Below the pieces are notes generated by a model, which was not told where the DNA came from, searched no databases, and saw only the letters and a list, made by a program, of their open reading frames with translations. A program made the position numbers and the translations under genes. Of a stretch of 34,176 bases of DNA, positions 27,023 through 34,011 are shown one piece after another. The stretch covers positions 1 through 34,176 of the forward strand of contig JAHEYU010000064.1 of NCBI GenBank assembly GCA_023251435.1. The letters are read 5' to 3'. Source of the stretch: Bacteroidota bacterium (GTDB lineage Bacteria; Bacteroidota; Bacteroidia; Bacteroidales; Prolixibacteraceae). Numbering within the stretch: position 1 is the stretch's first letter; each line of letters starts with the position of its first letter.

Positions 27023-27108
27023 GACTCACCCCGAAGTCCGCGGGCGGCCTTCCCCCCTCTCTTCATAAAAGAGAGGGGAAACCCCGATTTATCGGGGTGG
27101 GGTGAGTC
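27023..27108. repeat. GC-rich palindromic element bounded by GACTCACCCC
   Basis: The ends GACTCACCCC (27023-27032) and GGGGTGAGTC (27099-27108) are perfect complements. Inside are two further hairpins: CCCCTCTCTT/AAGAGAGGGG (27054-27078) and CCCCGAT/ATCGGGG (27082-27097). The nested layout is a dispersed Bacteroidota-type intergenic element rather than a simple terminator. Confidence 0.75.
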
Positions 27109-27430
27109 CAAAACACAATCAAAACATTTTTTTTTATTCCATTCGACGGCCAAAACTACACGTTCGTGTAATAAAACGCACAGTTCAAAAGAAAACCGGA
27201 ACAGGCGATGCCTCCAACCGCCATTTGCTTAACAAATTGATGTAACTTGTTGGCAATTCAGTTAGCGCGGAATTTAGCTTAAACTGCGAATAAAAAATTA
27301 ACAAATCGCTTTGATGTGTAAACATAACTACATATTTTTAAATCTTTAAGATGATTAGCAATAGCGGAGGGCATCGCAACTTGAGATTCAACTTTGACAA
27401 TGAAACGATTATAAACTAAAAATAAAAACC

Positions 27431-28510
27431 ATGGACTTCAAAGACCTAATCAAACAAATCGGCGACAGAGTTTTAAAACTTAAAGACCAAATTCATACAG
27501 AGGAAGCAACAAAGAACGCTTTCATTATGCCTTTTTTACAAGCATTGGGTTATGATGTATTTAATCCACTCGAAGTTGTACCTGAATTTATTTCCGACAT
27601 TGGCCTTAAAAAAGGAGAAAAAATTGATTACGCCATTTTCAAAGATGGTGCTCCGACAATCTTAATTGAATGCAAACACTGGGCACAAAATTTAAGCATT
27701 CACGATGGACAGCTTTTACGTTACTTTCATGTTTCTAAAGCAAAATTTGGATTGTTGACCAACGGAATTACTTACCGTTTTTATTCCGACTTAGTCGATG
27801 CAAACAAAATGGATGAAAAACCATTTTTGGAATTTAATATTTCAGAGATTAAAGACAACCAAATTGAAGAGCTAAAAAAGTTTCACAAAACTATATTTGA
27901 CGCTGAAAGCATTGTAAATACTGCGAGTGAGTTAAAATATATAAACGAGTTAAAACAACTCTTTCAGCAAGAGTTAAATAATCCTTCACCTGAGTTTGTA
28001 AAGCATTTTGCACGTCAGGTTTACCCAACTTCGGTAACGGCCAAAGTTTTAGAGCAATTTACTACTTTGACTAAAAGATCAGTTCAGCAGCATATCAGTG
28101 ACTTAATCACGGAACGGCTGAAGACTGCTTTGACAAAGGAGGACGAAGCAACAAAAGAGCAAGAAGCAATTCAAGCGGAGCAAACAAAAGTTGAAGAGAG
28201 CAAAGTTGTTACGACCCAAGACGAGCTTGAGTGTTTTATGATTGTTAAAACAATTTTGCGCCAAAAGATAAGTATATCAAGGGTTTCGTATAGAGACGCA
28301 CAATCATATTTTGCAATTGTACTTGACGACAACAATCGCAAGACAATTTGTAGGCTTTATCTAAATGGCAGTAAGAAATATTTGGCAATTCTTGACGACC
28401 AGAAAAAGGAAATTAAAAAGGAAATATTGACTCTGGACGATATTTTTAACCATTCGGAAACACTACTGAAAATTGTTGAGAGCTACGATAAATTAAAGGA
28501 AAAAGGTTGA
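27431..28510 (+). CDS. Stand-alone HsdR-N-type PD-(D/E)xK nuclease
   Basis: This 359-residue protein begins with the nuclease domain found at the N-terminus of type I restriction HsdR subunits. The expected catalytic residues are present: Glu24/Glu25 in HTEEATKNAFIMPFL, Asp66 in GEKIDYAIF, and Glu80-x-Lys82 in TILIECKHW. A helical middle follows (residues about 150-265, Gln/Glu/Lys-rich), then a C-terminal beta-rich domain (SRVSYRDAQSYFAIVLDDNNRKTICRLYLNG). No helicase, HsdM or HsdS is present, so it is not a conventional type I system. Isolated proteins of this type often lie in defence or mobile regions. It is the first gene of the accessory run. Confidence 0.85.
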   Translation: MDFKDLIKQIGDRVLKLKDQIHTEEATKNAFIMPFLQALGYDVFNPLEVVPEFISDIGLKKGEKIDYAIFKDGAPTILIECKHWAQNLSIHDGQLLRYFHVSKAKFGLLTNGITYRFYSDLVDANKMDEKPFLEFNISEIKDNQIEELKKFHKTIFDAESIVNTASELKYINELKQLFQQELNNPSPEFVKHFARQVYPTSVTAKVLEQFTTLTKRSVQQHISDLITERLKTALTKEDEATKEQEAIQAEQTKVEESKVVTTQDELECFMIVKTILRQKISISRVSYRDAQSYFAIVLDDNNRKTICRLYLNGSKKYLAILDDQKKEIKKEILTLDDIFNHSETLLKIVESYDKLKEKG

Positions 28511-28558
28511 CAAATCAGGAAGCACGAACCGCTACATCAACGACTCGTCAAATGCGGC

Positions 28559-28611
28559 AGCAGTGGTTATCGTTGTGCTTCTTTCTGCTCAATACCGATT
28601 CATCGGGATTG
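28559..28611 (+). repeat. Shared spacer module, copy 1
   Basis: The stem AGCAG (28559-28563)/CTGCT (28585-28589) encloses a 21-nt loop related to those of copies 2 and 3. A second hairpin, CAAT-CCGAT/ATCGG-ATTG, follows at 28590-28611. The junction-like ACGTTGTA (28653-28660) lies about 100 nt before the next gene. Confidence 0.65.
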
Positions 28612-28755
28612 ACAGGAAATCGACCGAAAAGCGACTCTGGATGTATCTTTATACGTTGTAGGCCATATTAAACGCACGCTACTTGAAAGGGTATCCAAAC
28701 TTGACAAAGATTTGAAACAATGACAGTATAATGACTTATAAAGTAGGGAAAGATT

Positions 28756-30552
28756 ATGAAGAAGAGAAAGGTATTTACTGGAATCATTTACTTTATAGCA
28801 ATAGCTGCTATTTTTATAACGTTTGTCGTTTATAATTGGGTAAACATTAAAAACGAGCACATTGAAACCGCTTTGCAGATAGCCCGATCAATTGAAGCAA
28901 CTTTGCCTAAAAGTGATATAAAAATGCTGGAGGCAAGCCCCGATGATATTTCAAAGCCTCAATATCAGTCATTAAAAAAATCTCTTAGAGAAATTATTCG
29001 TGTTAATACAAACGCAAGGTTTGCATATATTTTTACCGAGAAAGATGGGAAGATCTATTTCATGGCAGACTCTGAACCAGAAGGTTCAGAAGATTATTCG
29101 CCACCCGGACAAGAATACACTGAGGCAAAACCAGAAGACAAACAGCCATTTAGTGATGGGCAATGTCATATAACAGAACCCCTGCAAGATAGATGGGGTA
29201 TATGGAGAACTGTTTATGTGCCAATAAAAGATGACATAACCCAAAAGACCATTGCTGTATTTGGAATGGATTATGACGCTAAATTTTGGCAGGGACATAT
29301 AACAAATCAGGTTATTAATGCAAGCATTTTGATTACATTTTTGTTGATACTTCTGGTTCTGCTTAAAATACTATCTAATTACAAATCTCTTAAAGTCAAT
29401 AATGGAGAACTTAAATTGGCTCAAGTTGCCCTTAAAGAAAGTGAGGAAAAATATAAAACCATTGCCCACTCAACCTTAGATGTGATTTTTATTGTCGATG
29501 CATTTGGGAAACAGCTTTTCTTTAATGAAAGTGTAGAAAGAATATTAGGCTATAGTGTAGATGAATTAATTGGCAAATCATTTACCGAATTTGTACCTAC
29601 AAGTGAATTGCCAAACTATCTTGCCATGTTAAAAAGCGTATTCAGGCACAAAGAAGTTAGAAATTTTGCAACTAAAATTTACCATAAAGACGGCCATTTG
29701 GTTGATGTTGAAATAAATGGAAAATTAATCAAACAAAAAGGTGAATATGTCGGGCAGGGAACAATAGTTGATATTACGGATCGTAAAAAAGCGGAAAAAG
29801 AGATTAAACTTAAGAATGAAGAGCTGGCCAAAAGCAATTCTGAAAAAGATAAATTATTTTCCATTATCGCACACGACCTGAGAAGTCCTTTCAATAGTTT
29901 TTTGGGGCTTACAGAATATATCTCTGATGAATTATCAACTCTTTCTCTCACTGAGATACAGGGGTATCTTCAGAGCATGAACAAAACGGCTAACAATCTA
30001 TACAAACTTATAGAAAACCTATTGGATTGGGCCCGGATGCAACAAAACCAAATTTCTTTTTTACCGGAAAGGTTTCAATTATTTCAGTTAGTTGAAAACA
30101 ATTCTGAACTTTTAGCAGAGTCTGCTAAAAGCAAAGGAATTCGTATTTCAAACCAGATACCGGACGATTTTGAGATTTTTGCAGATAAAAATATGCTTCA
30201 ATCTGTAATTAGAAACCTTATTTCCAATGCAATTAAATTTACACCTATTGCAGGCAGTATAAGTGTTTCAGCAAAAAAAGACAAAAATGGAGAATCTATA
30301 ATTTCTGTTCTGGATTCAGGTATTGGTATGAGTTCAATTCAGATTGACACTTTATTCCAAATGGATTTCAAACAAAATAGGAAAGGTACAGAAGGTGAAC
30401 CTTCAACGGGGCTTGGTTTAATGCTTTGCAAGGAATTTATTGAAAAACATGGCGGCAAAATTTGGGTTGAGAGCAAAGTTAATAAGGGTTCTATATTTTA
30501 TTTTACCATTCCGTTTTTAGCTGAGTCGAAAGAATTGCCAGAAACAAATTGA
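28756..30552 (+). CDS. Membrane PAS-domain sensor histidine kinase
   Basis: This 598-residue kinase has a first membrane helix at about 8-29 and a periplasmic Cache-like sensor at 30-187 (RFAYIFTEKDGKIYFMADSEP...WGIWRTVYVPI). A second helix lies at about 189-206 and a PAS domain at about 228-345 (TLDVIFIVDAFGKQLFFNESVERILGYSVDELIGKSFTEF). The HisKA domain has His373 in IIAHDLRSPFNSFL. The HATPase shows the N-box (VIRNLISNAIKFTP), G1 (VLDSGIGMSS) and G2 (TGLGLMLCKEFIEKHGG). No regulator is encoded beside it. It is low in GC compared with region 1 and stands alone between two shared spacer modules. Confidence 0.92.
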   Translation: MKKRKVFTGIIYFIAIAAIFITFVVYNWVNIKNEHIETALQIARSIEATLPKSDIKMLEASPDDISKPQYQSLKKSLREIIRVNTNARFAYIFTEKDGKIYFMADSEPEGSEDYSPPGQEYTEAKPEDKQPFSDGQCHITEPLQDRWGIWRTVYVPIKDDITQKTIAVFGMDYDAKFWQGHITNQVINASILITFLLILLVLLKILSNYKSLKVNNGELKLAQVALKESEEKYKTIAHSTLDVIFIVDAFGKQLFFNESVERILGYSVDELIGKSFTEFVPTSELPNYLAMLKSVFRHKEVRNFATKIYHKDGHLVDVEINGKLIKQKGEYVGQGTIVDITDRKKAEKEIKLKNEELAKSNSEKDKLFSIIAHDLRSPFNSFLGLTEYISDELSTLSLTEIQGYLQSMNKTANNLYKLIENLLDWARMQQNQISFLPERFQLFQLVENNSELLAESAKSKGIRISNQIPDDFEIFADKNMLQSVIRNLISNAIKFTPIAGSISVSAKKDKNGESIISVLDSGIGMSSIQIDTLFQMDFKQNRKGTEGEPSTGLGLMLCKEFIEKHGGKIWVESKVNKGSIFYFTIPFLAESKELPETN

Positions 30553-30586
30553 TTTGGAGCTTTTGAATCAACCAAATACGGACAAC

Positions 30587-30698
30587 AACTTCAACAACCC
30601 GAAAATTCATCAGACGAGGTTTTTGGTGTGCATCTTTCCGCTTGGTCCCGGTTAATTGGGGCAATCCGCCTCACTGCAAATAGCTTTCAAACGTTGTA
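30587..30698 (+). repeat. Shared spacer module, copy 2
   Basis: AACTTCAACAACCCGAAAA (30587-30605) is identical to 31934-31952. The loop segment 30618-30642 matches 31966-31990 at 24 of 25 positions. The second hairpin (30634-30673) aligns with copy 4. ACGTTGTA (30691-30698) repeats the junction octamer of copy 1. The stem of the loop hairpin is disrupted here. Confidence 0.7.
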
Positions 30699-30758
30699 TG
30701 ATGAGTGCGACAGATTTACATTTTACAGATAATATTTCGAAGTAAAAACAATTTTATT

Positions 30759-31391
30759 ATGAGAAGTTTATTCAATGTGTTGTTGGTATTCACAATTATT
30801 TTATTCGCAAATTCTTGTGAGAAAGAAGAATTAGATACAGAAATAGCTAGTCCAGTAACAATCGATCATTCCAAGGATTTCCTGCAAGACCTGACGATTG
30901 AAAGGGCTGACAGGTCCTCGGTAAATTTCATTAGTGGAGAGTTTGATGGGAAATTAATATATTTCACAACCATCTCAAGCGCATATTATTATAACGATAC
31001 GAGTTGGAATGGTTATTTTTTAAAGTCAAATGGATTGGATCAAATTAACTTAATTCGCCAGACACGTACGGATTCGGTTCAATTGGCGATTTTTATAAGC
31101 CAATCGAAAATGTTCACCAGACAGCAATTTCCCTATAATATTAAGAATGGTGTAAATGCAGGGATTCAATTAATAAATTTGAAAAGGGTGTTTAAAGTTG
31201 TACCAGGCTCATCTGAAGATGACTCCATGTTTACAGGTAGTACTTTTTACTCTCTAAAGGTTCAGGTAACAAGTTTTGTTGATAATACATTGGAAGGAAC
31301 ATTTGAAGGCCCTTTAAAATCATATTCAGGCTCGACCATAACAGTTAAAAATGGCAGCTTCCGAATTAAAGTAAAAGTGGACCAATCTTAA
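30759..31391 (+). CDS. Lipoprotein of unknown function (accessory gene 3)
   Basis: The start at 30759 (MRSLFNVLLVFTIILFANSC; lipobox NSC, Cys20) gives 211 residues; an in-frame GTG at 30705 lies almost on the spacer junction and lacks signal character. The mature protein begins EKEELDTEIASPVTIDHSKD and is beta-prone, with RTDSVQLAIFISQSK and a C-terminal half YSLKVQVTSFVDNTLEGTFEGPLKSYSGSTITVKNGSFRIKV. The last part resembles small beta-sandwich lipoproteins ('..GTFSG.L.....G..V.IT.G.F...'). No function is recognisable. Confidence 0.72.
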   Translation: MRSLFNVLLVFTIILFANSCEKEELDTEIASPVTIDHSKDFLQDLTIERADRSSVNFISGEFDGKLIYFTTISSAYYYNDTSWNGYFLKSNGLDQINLIRQTRTDSVQLAIFISQSKMFTRQQFPYNIKNGVNAGIQLINLKRVFKVVPGSSEDDSMFTGSTFYSLKVQVTSFVDNTLEGTFEGPLKSYSGSTITVKNGSFRIKVKVDQS

Positions 31392-31419
31392 ATTTAATAA
31401 ACAGCCTTACAATAAATAG

Positions 31420-31454
31420 GACTTCATGTTGCGCGCAGTGCCCGGCATGAAGTC
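31420..31454. repeat. Hairpin downstream of accessory lipoprotein 3
   Basis: GACTTCATG (31420-31428) and CATGAAGTC (31446-31454) form a perfect 9-bp stem with a GC-rich 17-nt loop. It has no T run. It lies between the lipoprotein stop and the 165-bp direct repeat. Confidence 0.55.
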
Positions 31455-31471
31455 ATAGTTGCACTATTCAA

Positions 31472-31636
31472 CCTCGCTCATTCGGATTTGCTATAGCTGG
31501 CAACGCAAGTGCTGATTTGCAATCAGCACTTTTAAGCCCCGGATTTGCAATCCTTTTTTGAAGTTGAATAGGCAACTTGCTTTAAAACTTTATGCGGGAA
31601 GTACAAACGCATCACAGATCCGCTGCCACGGGGTGC
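31472..31636 (+). repeat. 165-bp direct repeat, copy 1
   Basis: Identical to 34012-34176 except at four positions (31540, 31624, 31629, 31631). It contains the palindromes AAGTGCTGATT-TGC-AATCAGCACTT (31507-31531) and GGATT-TGC-AATCC (31541-31553). Just beyond it lies GGTGCTGATT-TCA-AATCAGCACC (31632-31654). The trinucleotide-loop palindromes suggest a REP-type mobile element. The second copy reaches the window end, so the true length is unknown. Confidence 0.92.
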
Positions 31637-31908
31637 TGATTTCAAATCAGCACCAGCCGCATGTCCGGGTTTTTGACGAAGCAACTAAGAAGGTTGTTTA
31701 CACCCAACAGACGGCTAAAGCTGCAACAAAAAGCGAGTCAAACTGTCCGCTTTGTGCCCTTGGACATGATGCTAACAAGTGTAAGATTTGGAAATTGGCT
31801 GAAATGGATGCCGACCATGTAGCCGCATGGAGCAAAGGCGGTGCGACAGACATTAAGAATTGTGAAATGCTATGTAAGACTCACAACAGGGCTAAAGGCA
31901 ATAAATGA
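31558..31908 (+). pseudogene. HNH endonuclease C-terminal fragment fused to a repeat
   Basis: The frame opens at a TTG and gives 116 residues. Residues 1-26 are encoded by the 165-bp repeat and residues 25-32 by a palindrome (GVLISNQH), so they are not native protein. From about residue 36 (VRVFDEATKKVVYTQQ) it looks genuine: an HNH zinc-type domain with Cys63-x2-Cys66, DADHVAAWSKGG (Asp86-His87), Asn101-Cys102 and LCKTHNRAKGNK (Cys106, His109, Asn110). This is the tail found in DUF262/GmrSD-like or McrA-like restriction proteins, whose N-terminal part is missing. It may be a decayed defence gene, or a short active HNH protein with a captured start. Confidence 0.65.
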
Positions 31909-31933
31909 TGAAAACTAAAAACACCCAGGCCAT

Positions 31934-32064
31934 AACTTCAACAACCCGAAAAATTCGGGAGCGGTGGTTTTCGGTGTGCATCTTTCCGCTCAGTTCTGGG
32001 TAACAGGGATTGAGCCCGATACATTCATCGGGCCAATCCGCCCCGTCTGGCTTCCTATGTTATT
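31934..32064 (+). repeat. Shared spacer module, copy 3
   Basis: This is the best-formed copy. It has AACTTCAACAACCCGAAAA (31934-31952), then the stem AGCGG (31960-31964)/CCGCT (31986-31990) with a 21-nt loop. The hairpin GATTG-GCCCGAT/ATCGGGC-CAATC follows (32008-32038), and the junction-like ATGTTATT (32057-32064). The third base pair from the loop end, G-C here, is A-T in copy 1, a compensatory change. Confidence 0.7.
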
Positions 32065-32109
32065 GCCAAACTTAAAAATAAAATGTAGAAATAATTTAAA
32101 ACCAAAATC

Positions 32110-32571
32110 ATGAGAAAGTTAATTTTCCTTTTTTCGATTATTATTTTAGCTGTTTATTCATGTGAAAAGTACGAATACCCAGATACAGAACTAGCAGTAA
32201 ATGAACTTTACTCATATTGCGAGACAGATGGAAAACTTCCCTGCAACGAACGCTTAAATCACGAGGGTGATTTTGTAACAGTTATTGGTTATTATAGAAT
32301 ATCACAACACGGGTATGCCCTCACTGAGGACAAATTTATATTTTATGATGCTCCTAATGTTGGAAGTATTAATACGCAAATAACAATTTTGGGAGATAGC
32401 AAATCTATATTTGACAAGATAAGCGGTTTTATAAGGGAGAATAGCGTGGGAGAACATGTTAGATTAAAAGTAAGCGGCAGAATCGTTGGACATGATTTGC
32501 CAACAAATGGTGCATGCCGCCGAGGAGTTTTCTTAGAAATAGATAGTTCCACTGCTGTTCGTTTGGATTAA
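32110..32571 (+). CDS. Small lipoprotein of unknown function (accessory gene 5)
   Basis: This 153-residue protein has the lipobox VYSC (Cys18) after MRKLIFLFSIIILA. The mature part shows an OB-like alternation of strands (GDFVTVIGYYRISQHGYAL...VGEHVRLKVSGRIVGHD) and three more Cys (Cys37, Cys45, Cys137 by count from the sequence). The end, GACRRGVFLEIDSSTAVRLD, is strand-like. No enzyme motif is seen. Spacer module copies 3 and 4 flank it. Confidence 0.72.
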   Translation: MRKLIFLFSIIILAVYSCEKYEYPDTELAVNELYSYCETDGKLPCNERLNHEGDFVTVIGYYRISQHGYALTEDKFIFYDAPNVGSINTQITILGDSKSIFDKISGFIRENSVGEHVRLKVSGRIVGHDLPTNGACRRGVFLEIDSSTAVRLD

Positions 32572-32592
32572 TAAAGGAAAAACCCGGGCTGT

Positions 32593-32632
32593 CTTTCGGC
32601 TTGATTCCGATACATCGGGACAATCGGCATCA
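32593..32632 (+). repeat. Shared spacer module, copy 4 (partial)
   Basis: CTTTCGGCTTGATTCCGAT, then ATCGGGACAATCGGCATCA, aligns base for base with 30634-30673 in copy 2 with about ten differences. It keeps the GATT-CCGAT/ATCGG-AATC hairpin. The 21-nt loop hairpin and the ACGTTG junction are not recognisable here. Confidence 0.55.
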
Positions 32633-32744
32633 GAGTATAGCATCCTGCTTTGTGTGGGGCAGTTTAATCGCTCATCGAAACGATATCGGATTTTTCAATT
32701 TGACTGTTTTGAATTCGTAAATAGAAGTAATAAATACAATTAAG

Positions 32745-33380
32745 ATGAAAACGTTATTAAATTGCATTTCTATTTTTCTGTTGTTTTTTTACTCATGCAA
32801 AAAAGAAGAATCTAGAGTGCCAGTCTTTGCAGGTATTTATGATTCTACTTTTACTTTTCATGAATTCGCTACCCCATTAAAAGTAAATTTAAAATTGGAT
32901 CCGCTAAATAATTTTTACATAGGAACTGACTCTTTGGACATTAACTTAGATGGGAATTTTGACTTGATAATTAAACAGAGAATGTATTTGGATATAACTA
33001 AGCCAAATTATTATACACATGACACTTATCCATATTGTTTGTTAACCTTTAGAAATGGATTGGAGTTTTCAAAAAAAATTCAATATTACATTCAAGGTCA
33101 TGGAGAGTATGGCACTAATGTTGGAATTGACACACTTAATTATAAAAATAGGATAGACAATATTTCTGAATGGTCTGGTACTGTTACAAATACAGCAATG
33201 TGGCTTGACCCATCATCATCACTGGTCAGTTCAAATGGCGTTTGGTATTATCTTACAAATGCCGAAAAGTATATTGGAATCAGAATGAAAATAGATTCGC
33301 GCTACAAATTTGGATGGATTAAGGTAAAAGAGATTTCTCGTGAGGATATTTCATTTATAAGTTACGCAATAGAAAAATAA
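32745..33380 (+). CDS. Lipoprotein of unknown function (accessory gene 6)
   Basis: This 211-residue protein has the lipobox FYSC (Cys18) in MKTLLNCISIFLLFFYSCKKEES. The mature domain has short strands (GIYDSTFTFHEFATPLKVNLKLDP, LDINLDGNFDLIIKQRMYLD) with a DINLDGNFDL stretch that resembles a calcium-binding dockerin/FG-GAP-like loop. It ends RMKIDSRYKFGWIKVKEISRED. The function is unknown. It is AT-rich like its neighbours. Confidence 0.72.
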   Translation: MKTLLNCISIFLLFFYSCKKEESRVPVFAGIYDSTFTFHEFATPLKVNLKLDPLNNFYIGTDSLDINLDGNFDLIIKQRMYLDITKPNYYTHDTYPYCLLTFRNGLEFSKKIQYYIQGHGEYGTNVGIDTLNYKNRIDNISEWSGTVTNTAMWLDPSSSLVSSNGVWYYLTNAEKYIGIRMKIDSRYKFGWIKVKEISREDISFISYAIEK

Positions 33381-33467
33381 ACATTGTTAATCCATTGAAT
33401 CAAAAACGCCCTATAATAGCCGCGGAACGTTGCCGGCAAGCTTAACAAAAAGCGACACAGACAAGAC
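33381..33467 (+). other. Spacer between accessory genes 6 and 7
   Basis: It holds ACGTTGCC (33427-33434) within the imperfect palindrome GCCGCGGAACGTTGCCGGC (33419-33437). It lacks the other parts of the spacer module and may mark a cassette junction of a different type. Confidence 0.35.
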
Positions 33468-33977
33468 ATGATAAAATCTAAACTGAATAAATTTACTTTG
33501 GGATTAGTGTTCATTCTTACATTAATCTTTACGACTCTTGATTTTTTGTTAATTCTCCAGAAATATACTGAATTGCAGATTCTTAGTATAACTATTGATT
33601 TTGAAGAGAGCATTTTCGTTCATACAACGATGGCAATATCTGGAATTCTTATTTTCTTGAACATTTTAGTTAAATTAAAAAGTGTTACAATTGATAAAAA
33701 ATCGAGAACAATATCTATTAAAAACTATTTGACAGGCTTTCGTAGACAATATTTATTTAAAGAACTCAATGGATTTATAAATTCAAACTGGGGTCCAGCT
33801 GAAAATGGGAATAGGTCAATCTTCTTGATTATGAATAATGAAAAAATTGAGAAAATATCTGAATTTACAATACGAAACTTTGACGAAATTTTAAAGGGAT
33901 TAGAGGGAATTAAAAATCTTGGATGTGATGATTCCTCATTTATTGACAGAATAAGAAATACTTTTCGATTTAAATAA
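33468..33977 (+). CDS. Two-helix membrane protein (PH-like cytosolic domain)
   Basis: This 169-residue protein has membrane helices at about 11-32 (LGLVFILTLIFTTLDFLLILQ) and about 51-67 (TTMAISGILIFLNILV). A cytosolic domain follows with VTIDKKSRTISIKNYLTGFRRQYLFKELNGFINS, where a strand-turn-strand and an 'F.ELNGF' helix resemble bacterial PH-like domains. No function is assignable. It is the last gene before the second copy of the 165-bp repeat. Confidence 0.65.
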   Translation: MIKSKLNKFTLGLVFILTLIFTTLDFLLILQKYTELQILSITIDFEESIFVHTTMAISGILIFLNILVKLKSVTIDKKSRTISIKNYLTGFRRQYLFKELNGFINSNWGPAENGNRSIFLIMNNEKIEKISEFTIRNFDEILKGLEGIKNLGCDDSSFIDRIRNTFRFK

Positions 33978-34011
33978 CAGATTTAAATAGTTGACTATGT
34001 GCCAAATAAAG

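Larger units (their letters stand above)
26377..27430. other. 1.05-kb non-coding region packed with distinct palindromic repeats
   Basis: No coding frame is supported here. The region contains, in order: a 19-bp direct repeat pair, a 19-bp-stem bidirectional terminator, three GGTGC..GCACC palindromes, a 170-bp imperfect inverted repeat and an 86-bp element bounded by GACTCACCCC/GGGGTGAGTC. About 300 bp of AT-rich leader for the nuclease gene follow. The interval marks the passage from conserved genes to the accessory block. Confidence 0.7.

Noticed and set aside
28701-28732. TTGACA and TATAAT upstream of the PAS kinase, as a sigma-70 promoter of the E. coli type
   Set aside because: The spacer is 20 nt instead of about 17, and the window's supported promoters use TTTG/TAnnTTTG; probably chance in AT-rich DNA.
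28653-33434. Classical integron attC sites
   Set aside because: The ACGTTG-type junctions do not fit GTTRRRY and no paired RYYYAAC core was found; no integrase gene is present. Kept only as a cassette-like hypothesis.
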